Shown: piece after piece, positions 25,867 through 35,978 of the stretch
Numbering within the stretch: position 1 is the stretch's first letter
Layout of the letters: each line of letters starts with the position of its first letter
DNA from: Chrysosporum bergii ANA360D
Lineage (GTDB): Bacteria > Cyanobacteriota > Cyanobacteriia > Cyanobacteriales > Nostocaceae
Direction: 5' to 3'
NCBI RefSeq assembly: GCF_029891735.1
Contig: NZ_JANQDH010000039.1
Span: 1-54,662 of the forward strand
DNA: 54,662 bases
The notes under the pieces: model-generated
What the model was told of the DNA's origin: nothing
The model's input: the letters and a program-made list of their open reading frames with translations, nothing else
The model's database searches: none
Made by a program: the position numbers and the translations under genes

Positions 25867-26293
25867 AACTCACTTGCAGCTGCGAGATGCTAGGCCAGAT
25901 GACCAAATTCATCTGCTACTGTGGGATAGACCTGATGAAACTGAATTGGTGCGTATAGCTCATTACAACAACGCCCATCGAGTTAATTACCGACAAAATT
26001 TACTACAACGAAATCATCCGGAAGCAACTTTTCTGGCTCTTCATCACAATCTTGATGTAGAACTAAGCGCCATTAAGTCAATGTGTTCTAGTGTGAGCAA
26101 AGAAATGGTTTTACTAGAAGGGTTGGATTGTTTAATTACTTATCTCCATGTTACATCTGGCAGTCATATTACTCTGTTCTGGAAACAACTAGAAGAGACT
26201 CGCAAGCTAGAAAAATTGTTATGGATCATCCTACCCCAGCAGCTGGCACCCAAAACCTGGTTACCAGAACGAACTAAGCGTATTCCTGGATGA
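25856..26293 (+). CDS. Unknown 145-aa protein in BREX-like operon
   Basis: A 145-residue soluble protein overlapping DUF4007 by 11 bp and the ATPase start by 4 bp (ATGA), so translation is coupled on both sides. No domain was recognised. Visible segments include LLLWDRPDETELVRIAHY and LFWKQLEETRKLEKLLWIIL. Its position just before the BrxC-like ATPase is that of BrxB in other BREX operons, but I see no convincing BrxB similarity. A structural adaptor role is plausible but not demonstrated. Confidence 0.75.
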   Translation: MKDETHLQLRDARPDDQIHLLLWDRPDETELVRIAHYNNAHRVNYRQNLLQRNHPEATFLALHHNLDVELSAIKSMCSSVSKEMVLLEGLDCLITYLHVTSGSHITLFWKQLEETRKLEKLLWIILPQQLAPKTWLPERTKRIPG

Positions 26294-29200
26294 TTAATCA
26301 CAAAAACATTTTATTGACTATGCTCCTGAACCAACTTGTTGAAATTAACGCTAAAGGTAGTATTGCTAGTTCTGTTAACTTTGGCATGATAGATGATTCA
26401 ATGAAAAATTTATCTTTATGTGAAAGTTTTATATTTAACTACGACTCCATCAAACCTGAGTTGTCAACAGTGGGTATCTTGGATGCGGTGAGCCGTAGCT
26501 ACCATAGTGCAAATCAGCCCAATATCCATTTGATGATTCAACAATATGGTAAGGGTAAGTCTCATTTTGCCATCACGATCGCTAATTTTTTTCAAAAACC
26601 CTGCCATAGTCCAGAGGTACAGGGGATTTTGTCACAAGTGGAAAAAGCCACATTTGGCAAAAGTCAAGCGATCGCCGAACGGTTAAAGCTTTTTAAACAA
26701 AATCAACTGCATCAACATTTGGTTATCTGTCTCAGTGGCGACCAGGGCGGCGACATCAAAAAACAATTTTTACAACAATTGGTGAAAAGTTTGGCGGCGG
26801 CGGGTATTCAAGATTCCTTGGCGCAACATATATGCAGCGAACCTCTACGCTACTTGGAAAGTTTGACTTACCAGGATAGAGTCAAGGCAGATGATTATCT
26901 CCAAAGCATTGGTAGTGTTGATGGTAATTTAGATGTTCTGGTGCGTTTACTGCGACAAAATAACTCTCATGTTATCTCCACTGTTAAAAAAATTGCGGCT
27001 CACCTGACGGGATTTACACCTGATTTTGCGGCTGATGTTAATATCCAAGATATTTTACAAGACTTGATTAAAAATTATTGTAGTGGGGAAAATGCCTGCT
27101 TCCAGGGGATTTTAATTTTATTTGATGAGCTAAACTACTATTTAAAGTCTTGGGCAGTAGATGAAGTTGGTGCTGGGGGTACTGCACTGCAAAATATTAC
27201 TAATATCTGTGAGAACTATAAAGGAAAAATTGCTCTGCTCAGTTTTACCCAAATTCATCCTGGTAAAGCTGTTGGAATTGCGGCTAATGTAATTCCTGAA
27301 TATCAAAAGATTGCCACTCGCCTAGCCCCAAAAGATGGCACAACCTATGATAATCCTGCTTCTAGCTTGGAATTAGTGGTGGAGAACTTATTACTACGGA
27401 AAGATAAAGCAATTTGGCATAAATTTTGTTCTCAGTGGCATAATACCCTCAGCAAAGAAGCGGAAATGGCTTACGAACATAGAATTAAAATTTATAAAAA
27501 TAAAGGTTGGTCTTTTCCAGAGTTTTACACCCACTTATCTGAGGGGTGTTTTCCTCTCCATCCTTTGACGGCATATCTACTATGTAACCTGGATTTTACT
27601 CAAGACCGGACCGCTATTCAGTTTATAAAAGGTTATGTGAAAAATTTTATTGCCACTCAACCTGTAGAAAAAAGTGGCAAACTTAATTACATCTATCCCA
27701 TTGCTTTGGTGGATACGTTTATTGAAAATTTCTCTAACTACCCTGTTTATAGACATTATAAAAAAGCCGTGGATTTGGTGGGAAGTGCTGATAATGAGGA
27801 TGAGTTAATTGTTCTCAAAGGTTTGTTTTTATATGAAGCTAGTGGGGAGAATTTGACTAAATTAGATAGAGAAGAACATCAAGAGATTTTAATGAGTTTG
27901 ACGGGTTTACCAAGATATCGACTGCAAACAGGATTGGATAAACTAGAACAAGAAAGAGATTTAATTTACTACAGACCGGAAATTAAACTTTACCGCTTCT
28001 GGGAAAACATTAGTCCTACAATTATTCAAGAAGAAGTTACGGAAAAAACTCAATCAATGACCACATCTATTAATGATGTGGTTGCCTATTGTCATCAGAT
28101 TAATATACTTAATCAACATCCCTATAATATAACAATTAGTGCTAACAAATTTGTCAAAGATAATAAGTTAGTACCTGAAGATTGGCAGTATAGATGTAAG
28201 ATATATAGTATTGATAAACTGATTCAAGCTTTAGAAAGCAGTCGCACTCTCAAGGATATTAAAGAAAAAGGTATTTTGGCTTATGTGCTGGCAGAAACTC
28301 AAGAAGAATTACAAGAATTTCGCACTACTGTAGATAATTATTTGTCTAAATCACCGATTAAAAATTACATTGCTGTGGCTATCCCTAGAGAGGAAACTGG
28401 AAATTTAGCCAGGGTGATTTTACAGATTAAAGAACTAGAAAAAACAGAGAGTGCTGATAAAAGACTACTGGGGAAGGCTTATCAAGAACAACTCCACCGT
28501 TGGCAAGAAGAGGTAAACATCCGATTAAAGACTTTATTCAATGATTGTACTTATCATTGTGTAGGAATAGAGAAAATTTCACCAGCGGAACAACGGCAAC
28601 CCCAACAGGTCATCAGCAGAATTTTACAAGATTTGTATCCTTTGGTTCCTCCAGTGGAGGAAATTGATAAAATGCGTTCCGACCATCACACCGGGAGAAA
28701 AATTATTGGTTGGACGGCAAAACAAATGTTTATAGAAGACCATATCAGTGAACAAACATTACCTGATCGGTCTTTTAGTACGGTTATTAATCAGGTTTTT
28801 GTCAAGTCATGGGGCTTACTGAAGAAAACATCTGATCAATATTTTGTTCAAGAACCAACCCATGAGAGAATCCGCGCGGCTTGGGATAGAATTTCTCACA
28901 TTAGTGACTTACAAGGACTACCAGAAAAAACTATTGATTTAGAAAAAATCTGGGCAGAACTATCTGCACCGCCTTTTGGTTATAATGAGTATAACTTTAC
29001 TATATTACTGGCAGGATGGTTGGCAGTTCATCGCCAACAAGTTTGTTTAAAAGGAAGAGTCAAGCTCATTAGTAAAAAAAGGGAACTGGTTGCTTTGCAA
29101 AAGCAGTCTCTGCCAAACTGGGGTAAAACTGATATTTTGCAACATCCCACAAGTTTTGTTCAGGAATGGGTGCTAAAACAAAAGTCTCAACTGATTCGTC

Positions 29201-30279
29201 GTCAACCAGCGCCCATGCCTATACTACCGATGTTACCTATGGACTATGAACAAGCCCAACAGTATTTAGTGGCAGTTGATGATTTTTTAGCTGATCATGA
29301 ACCAGATGAGTTAGAGAAGGCAGAATTAACTAAAAATAGAAAGTATGTGAGTGCAGAAGTTGCCGAAATTGATAAGTGGTTTGAAGCAGTGGTAAATGTG
29401 GAAAAATTACCGCGTCAGGCATCTTTGGTAACACTGTTACGACTGTATCCCCAATTGCTGAAGCCACGGCCAGTTAACTCTATTTTACCAACACCACAAC
29501 AACGCGATCGCTTTTCCCAAGGGGCTGAATATGTCCATGGCAGAATTGCAGAAATTTTAGCAGCAGAAAACCGACGTGCTGAGTTATTATCTACAGAATC
29601 AGCTTGCATTGTTTATAAAAGAGAGATTGAGGGGATTATTAACCAAGTTAGCCAAATTGCCGACTTACCTTCCCACATTAATGAAAGTTTGCAAAATGCT
29701 CTGGTTACTTCCAATATCAGATTAACAGATATCAGGCAACAGGCAGAGGAACGAAACCGGCAAGAGGAAGATATGGCAATTATGCAGCAGATTCGCCAGT
29801 GTAATTCGGAAACCAAACTTAAAACAATTTATCTAGCTCAAGCAGCACTTGGGGAAATTAACAATTTACAATCTCGCTGTCATTATCCTCATAAATTTCA
29901 AGATGACATTGCTCATGTTATCCAGTCAATTGAAAATAAAATTACTGACTATCGTTCCACCCTCACCAATCTTTGCTCTCGACTCCAGTCTGTGAATAAC
30001 TTGGCAGAATTACATATTATTAGTACAGAATATGCCAAGTTGGATGTGGTGTTTCAAGATTCGGCTGATTATGGAGATTATCAACAATTACAAGCACAAA
30101 TTGACAGTTTAAAAAATAACCTTGAGCAGGTGGCAAGTATCAATCCTCAACTAATTGAGGAACAAGACAAAGATATTATTAATCAAATTCTACTACTATT
30201 CCAGCAACTTACACCTTTAGAACAACAAAATTTGTACGCAAGGCTCGGACAAATCCTTTCAGAACAGGCAAATGAGTGA
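26290..30279 (+). CDS. BrxC/PglY-like P-loop ATPase
   Basis: A 1329-residue cytosolic ATPase. A Walker A motif is seen as QYGKGKSHFAI (about residues 85-95) and a Walker B as GILILFDELNYYL (about 275-287). The remainder is largely helical, with coiled-coil character at about 1120-1300 (repeated Gln/Glu-rich segments such as RQQAEERNRQEEDMAIMQQ). Length and motif layout fit the BrxC/PglY family that is central to BREX and to PT-linked Pbe systems. It overlaps its neighbours by 4 and 8 bp. The neighbouring PglZ and BrxL support the assignment more than any single motif does. Confidence 0.8.
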   Translation: MINHKNILLTMLLNQLVEINAKGSIASSVNFGMIDDSMKNLSLCESFIFNYDSIKPELSTVGILDAVSRSYHSANQPNIHLMIQQYGKGKSHFAITIANFFQKPCHSPEVQGILSQVEKATFGKSQAIAERLKLFKQNQLHQHLVICLSGDQGGDIKKQFLQQLVKSLAAAGIQDSLAQHICSEPLRYLESLTYQDRVKADDYLQSIGSVDGNLDVLVRLLRQNNSHVISTVKKIAAHLTGFTPDFAADVNIQDILQDLIKNYCSGENACFQGILILFDELNYYLKSWAVDEVGAGGTALQNITNICENYKGKIALLSFTQIHPGKAVGIAANVIPEYQKIATRLAPKDGTTYDNPASSLELVVENLLLRKDKAIWHKFCSQWHNTLSKEAEMAYEHRIKIYKNKGWSFPEFYTHLSEGCFPLHPLTAYLLCNLDFTQDRTAIQFIKGYVKNFIATQPVEKSGKLNYIYPIALVDTFIENFSNYPVYRHYKKAVDLVGSADNEDELIVLKGLFLYEASGENLTKLDREEHQEILMSLTGLPRYRLQTGLDKLEQERDLIYYRPEIKLYRFWENISPTIIQEEVTEKTQSMTTSINDVVAYCHQINILNQHPYNITISANKFVKDNKLVPEDWQYRCKIYSIDKLIQALESSRTLKDIKEKGILAYVLAETQEELQEFRTTVDNYLSKSPIKNYIAVAIPREETGNLARVILQIKELEKTESADKRLLGKAYQEQLHRWQEEVNIRLKTLFNDCTYHCVGIEKISPAEQRQPQQVISRILQDLYPLVPPVEEIDKMRSDHHTGRKIIGWTAKQMFIEDHISEQTLPDRSFSTVINQVFVKSWGLLKKTSDQYFVQEPTHERIRAAWDRISHISDLQGLPEKTIDLEKIWAELSAPPFGYNEYNFTILLAGWLAVHRQQVCLKGRVKLISKKRELVALQKQSLPNWGKTDILQHPTSFVQEWVLKQKSQLIRRQPAPMPILPMLPMDYEQAQQYLVAVDDFLADHEPDELEKAELTKNRKYVSAEVAEIDKWFEAVVNVEKLPRQASLVTLLRLYPQLLKPRPVNSILPTPQQRDRFSQGAEYVHGRIAEILAAENRRAELLSTESACIVYKREIEGIINQVSQIADLPSHINESLQNALVTSNIRLTDIRQQAEERNRQEEDMAIMQQIRQCNSETKLKTIYLAQAALGEINNLQSRCHYPHKFQDDIAHVIQSIENKITDYRSTLTNLCSRLQSVNNLAELHIISTEYAKLDVVFQDSADYGDYQQLQAQIDSLKNNLEQVASINPQLIEEQDKDIINQILLLFQQLTPLEQQNLYARLGQILSEQANE

Positions 30280-32473
30280 TAAACATATCATACTAGACCC
30301 TACGGGACTGTATAATATTCCCCCGGCTTATATTGCAATTACCACAGAGGTGGAATGGATTAAATTCTTGGGTGTCAGTAATGCTCGTTGTTGGGTAAGA
30401 GGTGAACGATTATGCCAGTGGGCAGAACTTTGGTTACAGTCTTGGAATAGATTAGAGGAAATCAGAGAAATTAAGCAACATCCGCGGGATAAACTAGTAA
30501 GATTGTTTACTGCCTTACCCTTACCCCATGACTGGAGTGATCAACAACTACTGATTTTAGTCACAGAATTAGATGCTTACCCCCAAGATGACCCCATTGC
30601 TTATTTTTTGACAGACAAGGTTACTGAAAGTGATGGTCAGCAGATATGGTTGGCTGAACCATCAGTTTTACATCTCGCGGCTTGGTTGGCAATTCCAGTA
30701 CCGGAAGAATACCAACTTTTAGAGAGTGTTTGGCAGCAACGCTTCCAAGAACATGAGTTAGCAAGTTTCTATCAGACAGAAGATAAATTATTGCTACTAC
30801 GTCAGTGGTTGGGCATAGCAGAACCAGTTTTTGATGATCTTGGTAAGTATCCTTTACCTGTTCCCCAGGTACTCAGCAAAGAGTTTGATCATTACTGGGA
30901 AGAAATAATTTACCGTACCGAAGGCAAAGTAATGGATACCCTCAATCCTCCTCAGCAAGTTGGTATGGAACGAATTGCTAATTGTGTTTACAAACTTTCC
31001 CTACAGCGCCCCAACTGGATCAATCAAGTCAGGGAATCTCGGGTTATGCCTTATCTTAACCATCAGCAAAGGCAAGAATTAAGCTTAAATCAACCCCCTC
31101 CCCAACCACCTCCCCTGGCTTTAGATGCAGATCCTGAACAGGCTTTGATTTGGGTGACAAAAGATTATTTGCCCTTCCGACGCTGGGAAGTTATCAAACA
31201 ATCTTCGTCTGCACCGAAAATTAGTAATCAAGTGGCGGATAGCTTTGTGCTGTGGATACTGGCACATTACCCCCAAATGCAGTCGGAATCGGTGAAAAAT
31301 TCTTACCTAAATTATAGTGTGGCTTCACAAGTCCAAAATCTCTGTCAAGGGAACCCGGTTTTGTGGGTGGTGGTGGATGGCTTGGGATGGTTGGATCACT
31401 TAGAATTGTTATCTTTACTCACCAATGATGGGCAACTGTCCATAGAAACCGCCATTACACCCCGGTTTAGTATTCTGCCTACTAAAACAGAATATGCTAA
31501 GTGGAGTTTATACGCTCAATTGTTACCTAGTGATTCTGCTTGGGTTGCTAATGCAGGTCAGGCTTTTGTCAAAATAGGCATGGGTAAACGTTACACGGAT
31601 GAACAAGATGAGAAACTGTACAAGGCTTTGAGAAAAAAAACTCATAGGTTGTATTGCTGGGATACACAGATGTTAGATAGTGTTTATCAGCAGCAGAAAG
31701 ATTGGCAAAGTTTTTATCAACTTGACCGCCCCCACAGTTTACAAGGCATTGCTAAAAGAATTGATTACTGTTTACAACAATATCCGGATGCTGATGCCCT
31801 GAGAATTGTTATTGCTGGAGATCATGGTCAAATTATGGGTACTGGCGAAAAAATCACCCACTGCCCCCCGGAATGTCAACCACAGGGGAGAATGGCTATT
31901 GGTAAAACTGATGACCCTAGGTTTGTGGTTTTGGCAAGCGATCGCTATGGTCTTCCCCATGATGTTAGTGTTGTTAAAGGGTCTGGTATTTTAAGTTCTT
32001 TAAGCTACAAAAACAAGAAAAAAATTAGTAATTATCACGGTGGACTATTTCCCGATGAAGTTGTAGTTGGTGTATCTGTGCTGCGAAAATCCAGCCCACG
32101 TCTTCCCGTGAGAGTTTATTGCCGTGGTGAAGGCAAACCCAAACAAGCAGCAGAACTAGAAATTATCATTGATAATTTCAATTCAGTACCGCTAACACAG
32201 CTTTATTTGTATATTCATGAGTTGCCTGATTTTCAATCAGGAAAATTATTAAAACGAGAAATTCCAGCCAATCAACGCCAGGGTTTTTACGTTAGAATTT
32301 CTCAAGTGCCAGAATTACCTCCTAGTCATAAAGGAAATAAGTTACTCTTGTCTGGTGAATTAAGTTTTCGCTTTTCCTATGCTGAATTTACCACTGTTGC
32401 GTTAGTTTCTGAATCCCACATCATTGTTAAGCAAATATTTAATAGTGGATTGGATATAGATGACTTCTTCTGA
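30272..32473 (+). CDS. pglZ: PglZ-domain protein (BREX-like)
   Basis: A 733-residue protein with a C-terminal alkaline-phosphatase-fold PglZ domain. The metal-site segments are VLWVVVDGLGWLDHLELL (Asp at about residue 366), a mid-segment RFSILPTKTEYAKW, and VIAGDHGQIMG (DHG at about 515-517), so the fold looks catalytically competent. PglZ is the signature component of BREX. It overlaps the ATPase by 8 bp and BrxL by 14 bp. The N-terminal 330 residues match no domain that I recognise. Confidence 0.85.
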   Translation: MSDKHIILDPTGLYNIPPAYIAITTEVEWIKFLGVSNARCWVRGERLCQWAELWLQSWNRLEEIREIKQHPRDKLVRLFTALPLPHDWSDQQLLILVTELDAYPQDDPIAYFLTDKVTESDGQQIWLAEPSVLHLAAWLAIPVPEEYQLLESVWQQRFQEHELASFYQTEDKLLLLRQWLGIAEPVFDDLGKYPLPVPQVLSKEFDHYWEEIIYRTEGKVMDTLNPPQQVGMERIANCVYKLSLQRPNWINQVRESRVMPYLNHQQRQELSLNQPPPQPPPLALDADPEQALIWVTKDYLPFRRWEVIKQSSSAPKISNQVADSFVLWILAHYPQMQSESVKNSYLNYSVASQVQNLCQGNPVLWVVVDGLGWLDHLELLSLLTNDGQLSIETAITPRFSILPTKTEYAKWSLYAQLLPSDSAWVANAGQAFVKIGMGKRYTDEQDEKLYKALRKKTHRLYCWDTQMLDSVYQQQKDWQSFYQLDRPHSLQGIAKRIDYCLQQYPDADALRIVIAGDHGQIMGTGEKITHCPPECQPQGRMAIGKTDDPRFVVLASDRYGLPHDVSVVKGSGILSSLSYKNKKKISNYHGGLFPDEVVVGVSVLRKSSPRLPVRVYCRGEGKPKQAAELEIIIDNFNSVPLTQLYLYIHELPDFQSGKLLKREIPANQRQGFYVRISQVPELPPSHKGNKLLLSGELSFRFSYAEFTTVALVSESHIIVKQIFNSGLDIDDFF

Positions 32474-33911
32474 ATTGAACTACAATAATGATTTCGTGCG
32501 CGAGGTTTTCGGAAATCTCTGTATTGATAAAAATAGGTTGCCATCTAGCGGACTAAGTTCTATGGGAATGCCTAGTTTTGTGGCTGAATGGTTGCTAGAT
32601 AAAATTGTCCCTGGCTCAGGAACACTCACCACTGAGGAATTAGAGCAAATTAATGATTTTATTAAAAAAGCTTTTCCCCGCCCATATGACCGCAATGAAA
32701 TTATCTTTGATTTGACTCAAAGGAAAGTATGTAAATTTATTGGCTTAATGCAGGTACACATTAAGTTAGAACAGGGAGGACGATTAATTCCTGAACCATT
32801 GGCACAAATTCCAGCCCTTAATTTAACTGAATGTATTATTCCTACTCAGATTGTAGAACGCTATAAAATGCTGTTACGCCAACGAATATGGGGCAAAATT
32901 ACTCTGGCTATGGGCAACCATGGCAAAGTAGAAGTGATAGATTTTGACCCTTTTCAATGTTCCCAAGTTGATTTACAAACCTTTGGGGAATTGCGGTCAA
33001 AGTTCAATACACAGCAGTGGCGAGATTTAATATTTTGTTCCATGGGTTTTAACCCCCAGCACCCTAGTTATACTCAGGAAGTAAAAACGTGGGTGTTAGC
33101 TAGGTTATTATCATTGGTAGAATCTAATTATCACATGATCGAACTAGCGCCTAAAGGTACTGGTAAAAGTTTCTTTTTTGAAAATATCAGTAGTAAAATT
33201 ACTTTAATTAGTGGCGGTAAAGTTACACCGGCTCAATTGTTTATTAACGGTAGAACTAAGACAGTTGGGTTACTGGGTCGTTATGAATTAGTGGTGCTGG
33301 ATGAAGTGCAAAGTTTAACTTTTGACCACCCGGAGGAGGTGATTGGTCCACTGAAAAATTATCTGGCTAGCGGTCATTATAATCGATCTGGTTTGGCAGA
33401 TATTTATAGTAACTGTGGGTTAATGATGTTGGCAAATATTGAGTTAGATCAACAATTACAACCACGTCATCAAGATAATTTACTGGCTAATCTGCCGATG
33501 TTTTTTAGCGAAACTGCATTATTAGACCGATTATGTGGGATTCTACCAGGTTGGAAAATTCCTAAATTTACCAGAGAAATGGCCGCCTCTCAGGTGGGTT
33601 TAAAAATGGATTTTTTGGGGGAAGTTTTGCTATCTCTACGCCAAGATAATCGCTTTATGTCATACGTGCAAAAGCATACTCACTTTCCCCCAAATCTGAC
33701 TATCCGTGACCAAAATGCTATTCTCAAATCAGCTGCGGGTTTTTTAAAAATTCTTTATCCTCATTTGCAATTAACATTAATGGATTATGAGCGTGATTGT
33801 CTAAAACCTGCTTGTGAACTACGCCAAGCTATTCGTAATTCACTGTATTATCTAGATGATGAATTTAAGCAGCTTGGTAAGGAAATTTACGCACTGACCA
33901 AAGCCGACTAG
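32460..33911 (+). CDS. brxL: Short BrxL-like AAA+ ATPase
   Basis: A 483-residue AAA+ protein of the BrxL type. The Walker A motif is APKGTGKSFFFENIS (about 230-244) and the Walker B is LVVLDEVQSLTF (about 279-290). The preceding NDFVREVFGN and MPSFVAEWLLDK segments match BrxL N-termini. Classical BrxL is near 680 residues with a C-terminal Lon-like domain. That domain is absent here, so this version would lack any protease-like function. It is the last gene of the five-gene operon and converges with dndD 23 bp away. Confidence 0.82.
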   Translation: MTSSELNYNNDFVREVFGNLCIDKNRLPSSGLSSMGMPSFVAEWLLDKIVPGSGTLTTEELEQINDFIKKAFPRPYDRNEIIFDLTQRKVCKFIGLMQVHIKLEQGGRLIPEPLAQIPALNLTECIIPTQIVERYKMLLRQRIWGKITLAMGNHGKVEVIDFDPFQCSQVDLQTFGELRSKFNTQQWRDLIFCSMGFNPQHPSYTQEVKTWVLARLLSLVESNYHMIELAPKGTGKSFFFENISSKITLISGGKVTPAQLFINGRTKTVGLLGRYELVVLDEVQSLTFDHPEEVIGPLKNYLASGHYNRSGLADIYSNCGLMMLANIELDQQLQPRHQDNLLANLPMFFSETALLDRLCGILPGWKIPKFTREMAASQVGLKMDFLGEVLLSLRQDNRFMSYVQKHTHFPPNLTIRDQNAILKSAAGFLKILYPHLQLTLMDYERDCLKPACELRQAIRNSLYYLDDEFKQLGKEIYALTKAD

Positions 33912-33934
33912 ATCATACAATCACGTAGTATTTA

Positions 33935-35920
33935 TTACCAAAAGTATTTATTTTCTAAAACTGTGGTTTGGCGGGTGGAGGAATCATATTTGAGGAGATA
34001 TTCCCTGGCGATCGCTTGATTATTTCTCAAAGTTTCTACTTCGTTTTTACCAATTTCAGTATCAGTTGATAACAGTATTACTTGATGGCTGGCGGATGGA
34101 AAGTAACGTTCTACTAGGTTTGCCCGGTGAGATGAATCTAATCTACCCAGGGGGGTGTCTATGGCTACAGGTAAGCGACGGCCGGAGACTCGGGCCAGTC
34201 CCCACAGGAAGGCGATGGCTAATAGTTGTTTTTCTCCTGCTGAAAGTCTATGTTTGGGTACTGGTTGACCATTAAAATCATATAGTGATAAGGTGAATGT
34301 ATCTGTATTAATGGCGACACGATGCACTAAGTCGGACTTGTGTAGCAGGTAACGGAAACATTCCGTAACTTCGATTTCTAGTTTATTCAGTTTTCTTAGA
34401 GTTAATTTCTCGCGGAACAGCTTTAATGTTTCTTGGACTTTAGCTGTTGCAGTAATAATATGTTCATTTTGTTTGCGGTCTATGGTGGTTTCTGTGTATT
34501 TTTCTAAAGTTTTTTTAGTATTACGAATTTGTGTTTCTAGTTCGTTTAAGTCCCGTTTGGCTATTTCACAAGCTGCTTGGGCTGTTGCAACTTCTGTTTG
34601 TGCTTGTTGCAACTCATCCATCAGCTTTTGACAGTCTTCGGGAGATGCGGCTGTTTGAATTTGTCTTTCTAGGGTGATGATTTCTTCTTCTTGGGTTTGC
34701 AGTAATCCTAATTTCTCTTGGGTGGCTTTTTTGATATATGGTAAGTAATGATGAATGACATTATCTAGTTGATGTAGTGTGGCTGTATCGGTTAGTAACC
34801 AGGTTTCCCCTGTGATATCTTGCTGTAAGATTTGGTTTTCTTGATGGATAAATTCTTTAATTTGATTAATTTGGGTTTCTTCCAGCTTTAATTGCTGAAT
34901 CAACTTAATTAAACGCTGTTCTCGTTGTGATAGTAAATTATATGCTACTTTTGCTTGTTGGGTGCGAAATTCTTTTTCTGCTTGGATATAAGTTTCAGTT
35001 AATAAAGGTGTAATTAAGGCTAGTGGTGACATATCGGCAGCTAGTTCACCTAGGGATGAACGTATCTTTTCGGCGGCGGCGGTTATTTCATATTTTTGTT
35101 TTTCTAAATGACCGCGATCGCGTGCTGTTTTACCACCTTCAGATATAAACTTATTTAAAGCTGCTCGCTGCTTTTGTTCAGCATTTGACAAAGTGTGATT
35201 CAGTTGTTTGAGTTGATTGTCAAGTTGATCATATTTTGCTTGTTGTTGGTTCAGTTGTTGTTCAATTTCTTCTAAATTAGCTAAATCTTGAGTATCAGCG
35301 ATTTCTTTACGCTTGCGGTTGACAATAATGTCTAAATCACTCCCCAAACGTTCAGCTAATTCTAGTCCTAGAAGACCGCGAATGGCATCAACCACCATGG
35401 GGGGTGGTATTTCCTGTTCTGCCAGTTCTTTAACTTGTTCCCCATCAAACAAAAATAAGTTAGAAATTCCCAAAGGCAGCAGATTTTCTATGTACTCATC
35501 CCAAATATTCACTAAAGCTGTATCTAACCATTCTTGAGCATCTAAAATCCCTAATTGATCCTTACCATCTTTAGGGTTTTTTGTCCAGCGCCGCACAACT
35601 CTATATTTTACAGGTTGGTCTCCGTCCAGGTGTTGAAAAACTAGTTCTATTCGGGTATCTTCTGCTGGGGAACTATGAGTATTAACGCATTGAGTGAGAA
35701 AGTCGTGATAACTCAAGTTACCACGGGTGGAACATTGGGCGCGATGTCCATATAATGCCAAGCGGATGGCATCCATCAGGGTAGTTTTTCCCCCTCCATT
35801 CATCCCACCTAACAGGATAATGGGAGAAAGTGTTTCTTGATCAACTGCGGGGTCAAGATTGATGATTTGACGACCAGAGTATGGTCCAAAGTTTTGTAAT
35901 ACTAGTTCCAGGAAGATCAT
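33935..35920 (-). CDS. dndD: DNA sulfur modification ATPase DndD
   Basis: A 661-residue SMC/Rad50-like ATPase of the phosphorothioation complex. DndD hydrolyses ATP, presumably to act on DNA while DndC delivers sulfur. The N-terminal Walker A is GGMNGGGKTTLMDAIRLALY (about 38-57). A long coiled coil spans about 200-500. The ABC signature and Walker B are at the C-terminus (HRLSAGEKQLLAIAFLWG, then LPVAIDTPLGRLD). It lies 58 bp downstream of dndC on the same strand and is probably co-transcribed. Confidence 0.93.
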   Translation of the reverse strand: MIFLELVLQNFGPYSGRQIINLDPAVDQETLSPIILLGGMNGGGKTTLMDAIRLALYGHRAQCSTRGNLSYHDFLTQCVNTHSSPAEDTRIELVFQHLDGDQPVKYRVVRRWTKNPKDGKDQLGILDAQEWLDTALVNIWDEYIENLLPLGISNLFLFDGEQVKELAEQEIPPPMVVDAIRGLLGLELAERLGSDLDIIVNRKRKEIADTQDLANLEEIEQQLNQQQAKYDQLDNQLKQLNHTLSNAEQKQRAALNKFISEGGKTARDRGHLEKQKYEITAAAEKIRSSLGELAADMSPLALITPLLTETYIQAEKEFRTQQAKVAYNLLSQREQRLIKLIQQLKLEETQINQIKEFIHQENQILQQDITGETWLLTDTATLHQLDNVIHHYLPYIKKATQEKLGLLQTQEEEIITLERQIQTAASPEDCQKLMDELQQAQTEVATAQAACEIAKRDLNELETQIRNTKKTLEKYTETTIDRKQNEHIITATAKVQETLKLFREKLTLRKLNKLEIEVTECFRYLLHKSDLVHRVAINTDTFTLSLYDFNGQPVPKHRLSAGEKQLLAIAFLWGLARVSGRRLPVAIDTPLGRLDSSHRANLVERYFPSASHQVILLSTDTEIGKNEVETLRNNQAIAREYLLKYDSSTRQTTVLENKYFW

Positions 35921-35978
35921 TTATCTAGTAGTTTGATTTTTATCTTCAACATCTTAGCGGGGGATGGTTGGGCGATTT

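Noticed and set aside
33935-35920. Considered DndD versus SbcC/RecF
   Set aside because: Rejected SbcC because of the adjacent dndC and the DndD-like size and C-terminal motif; no SbcD neighbour.
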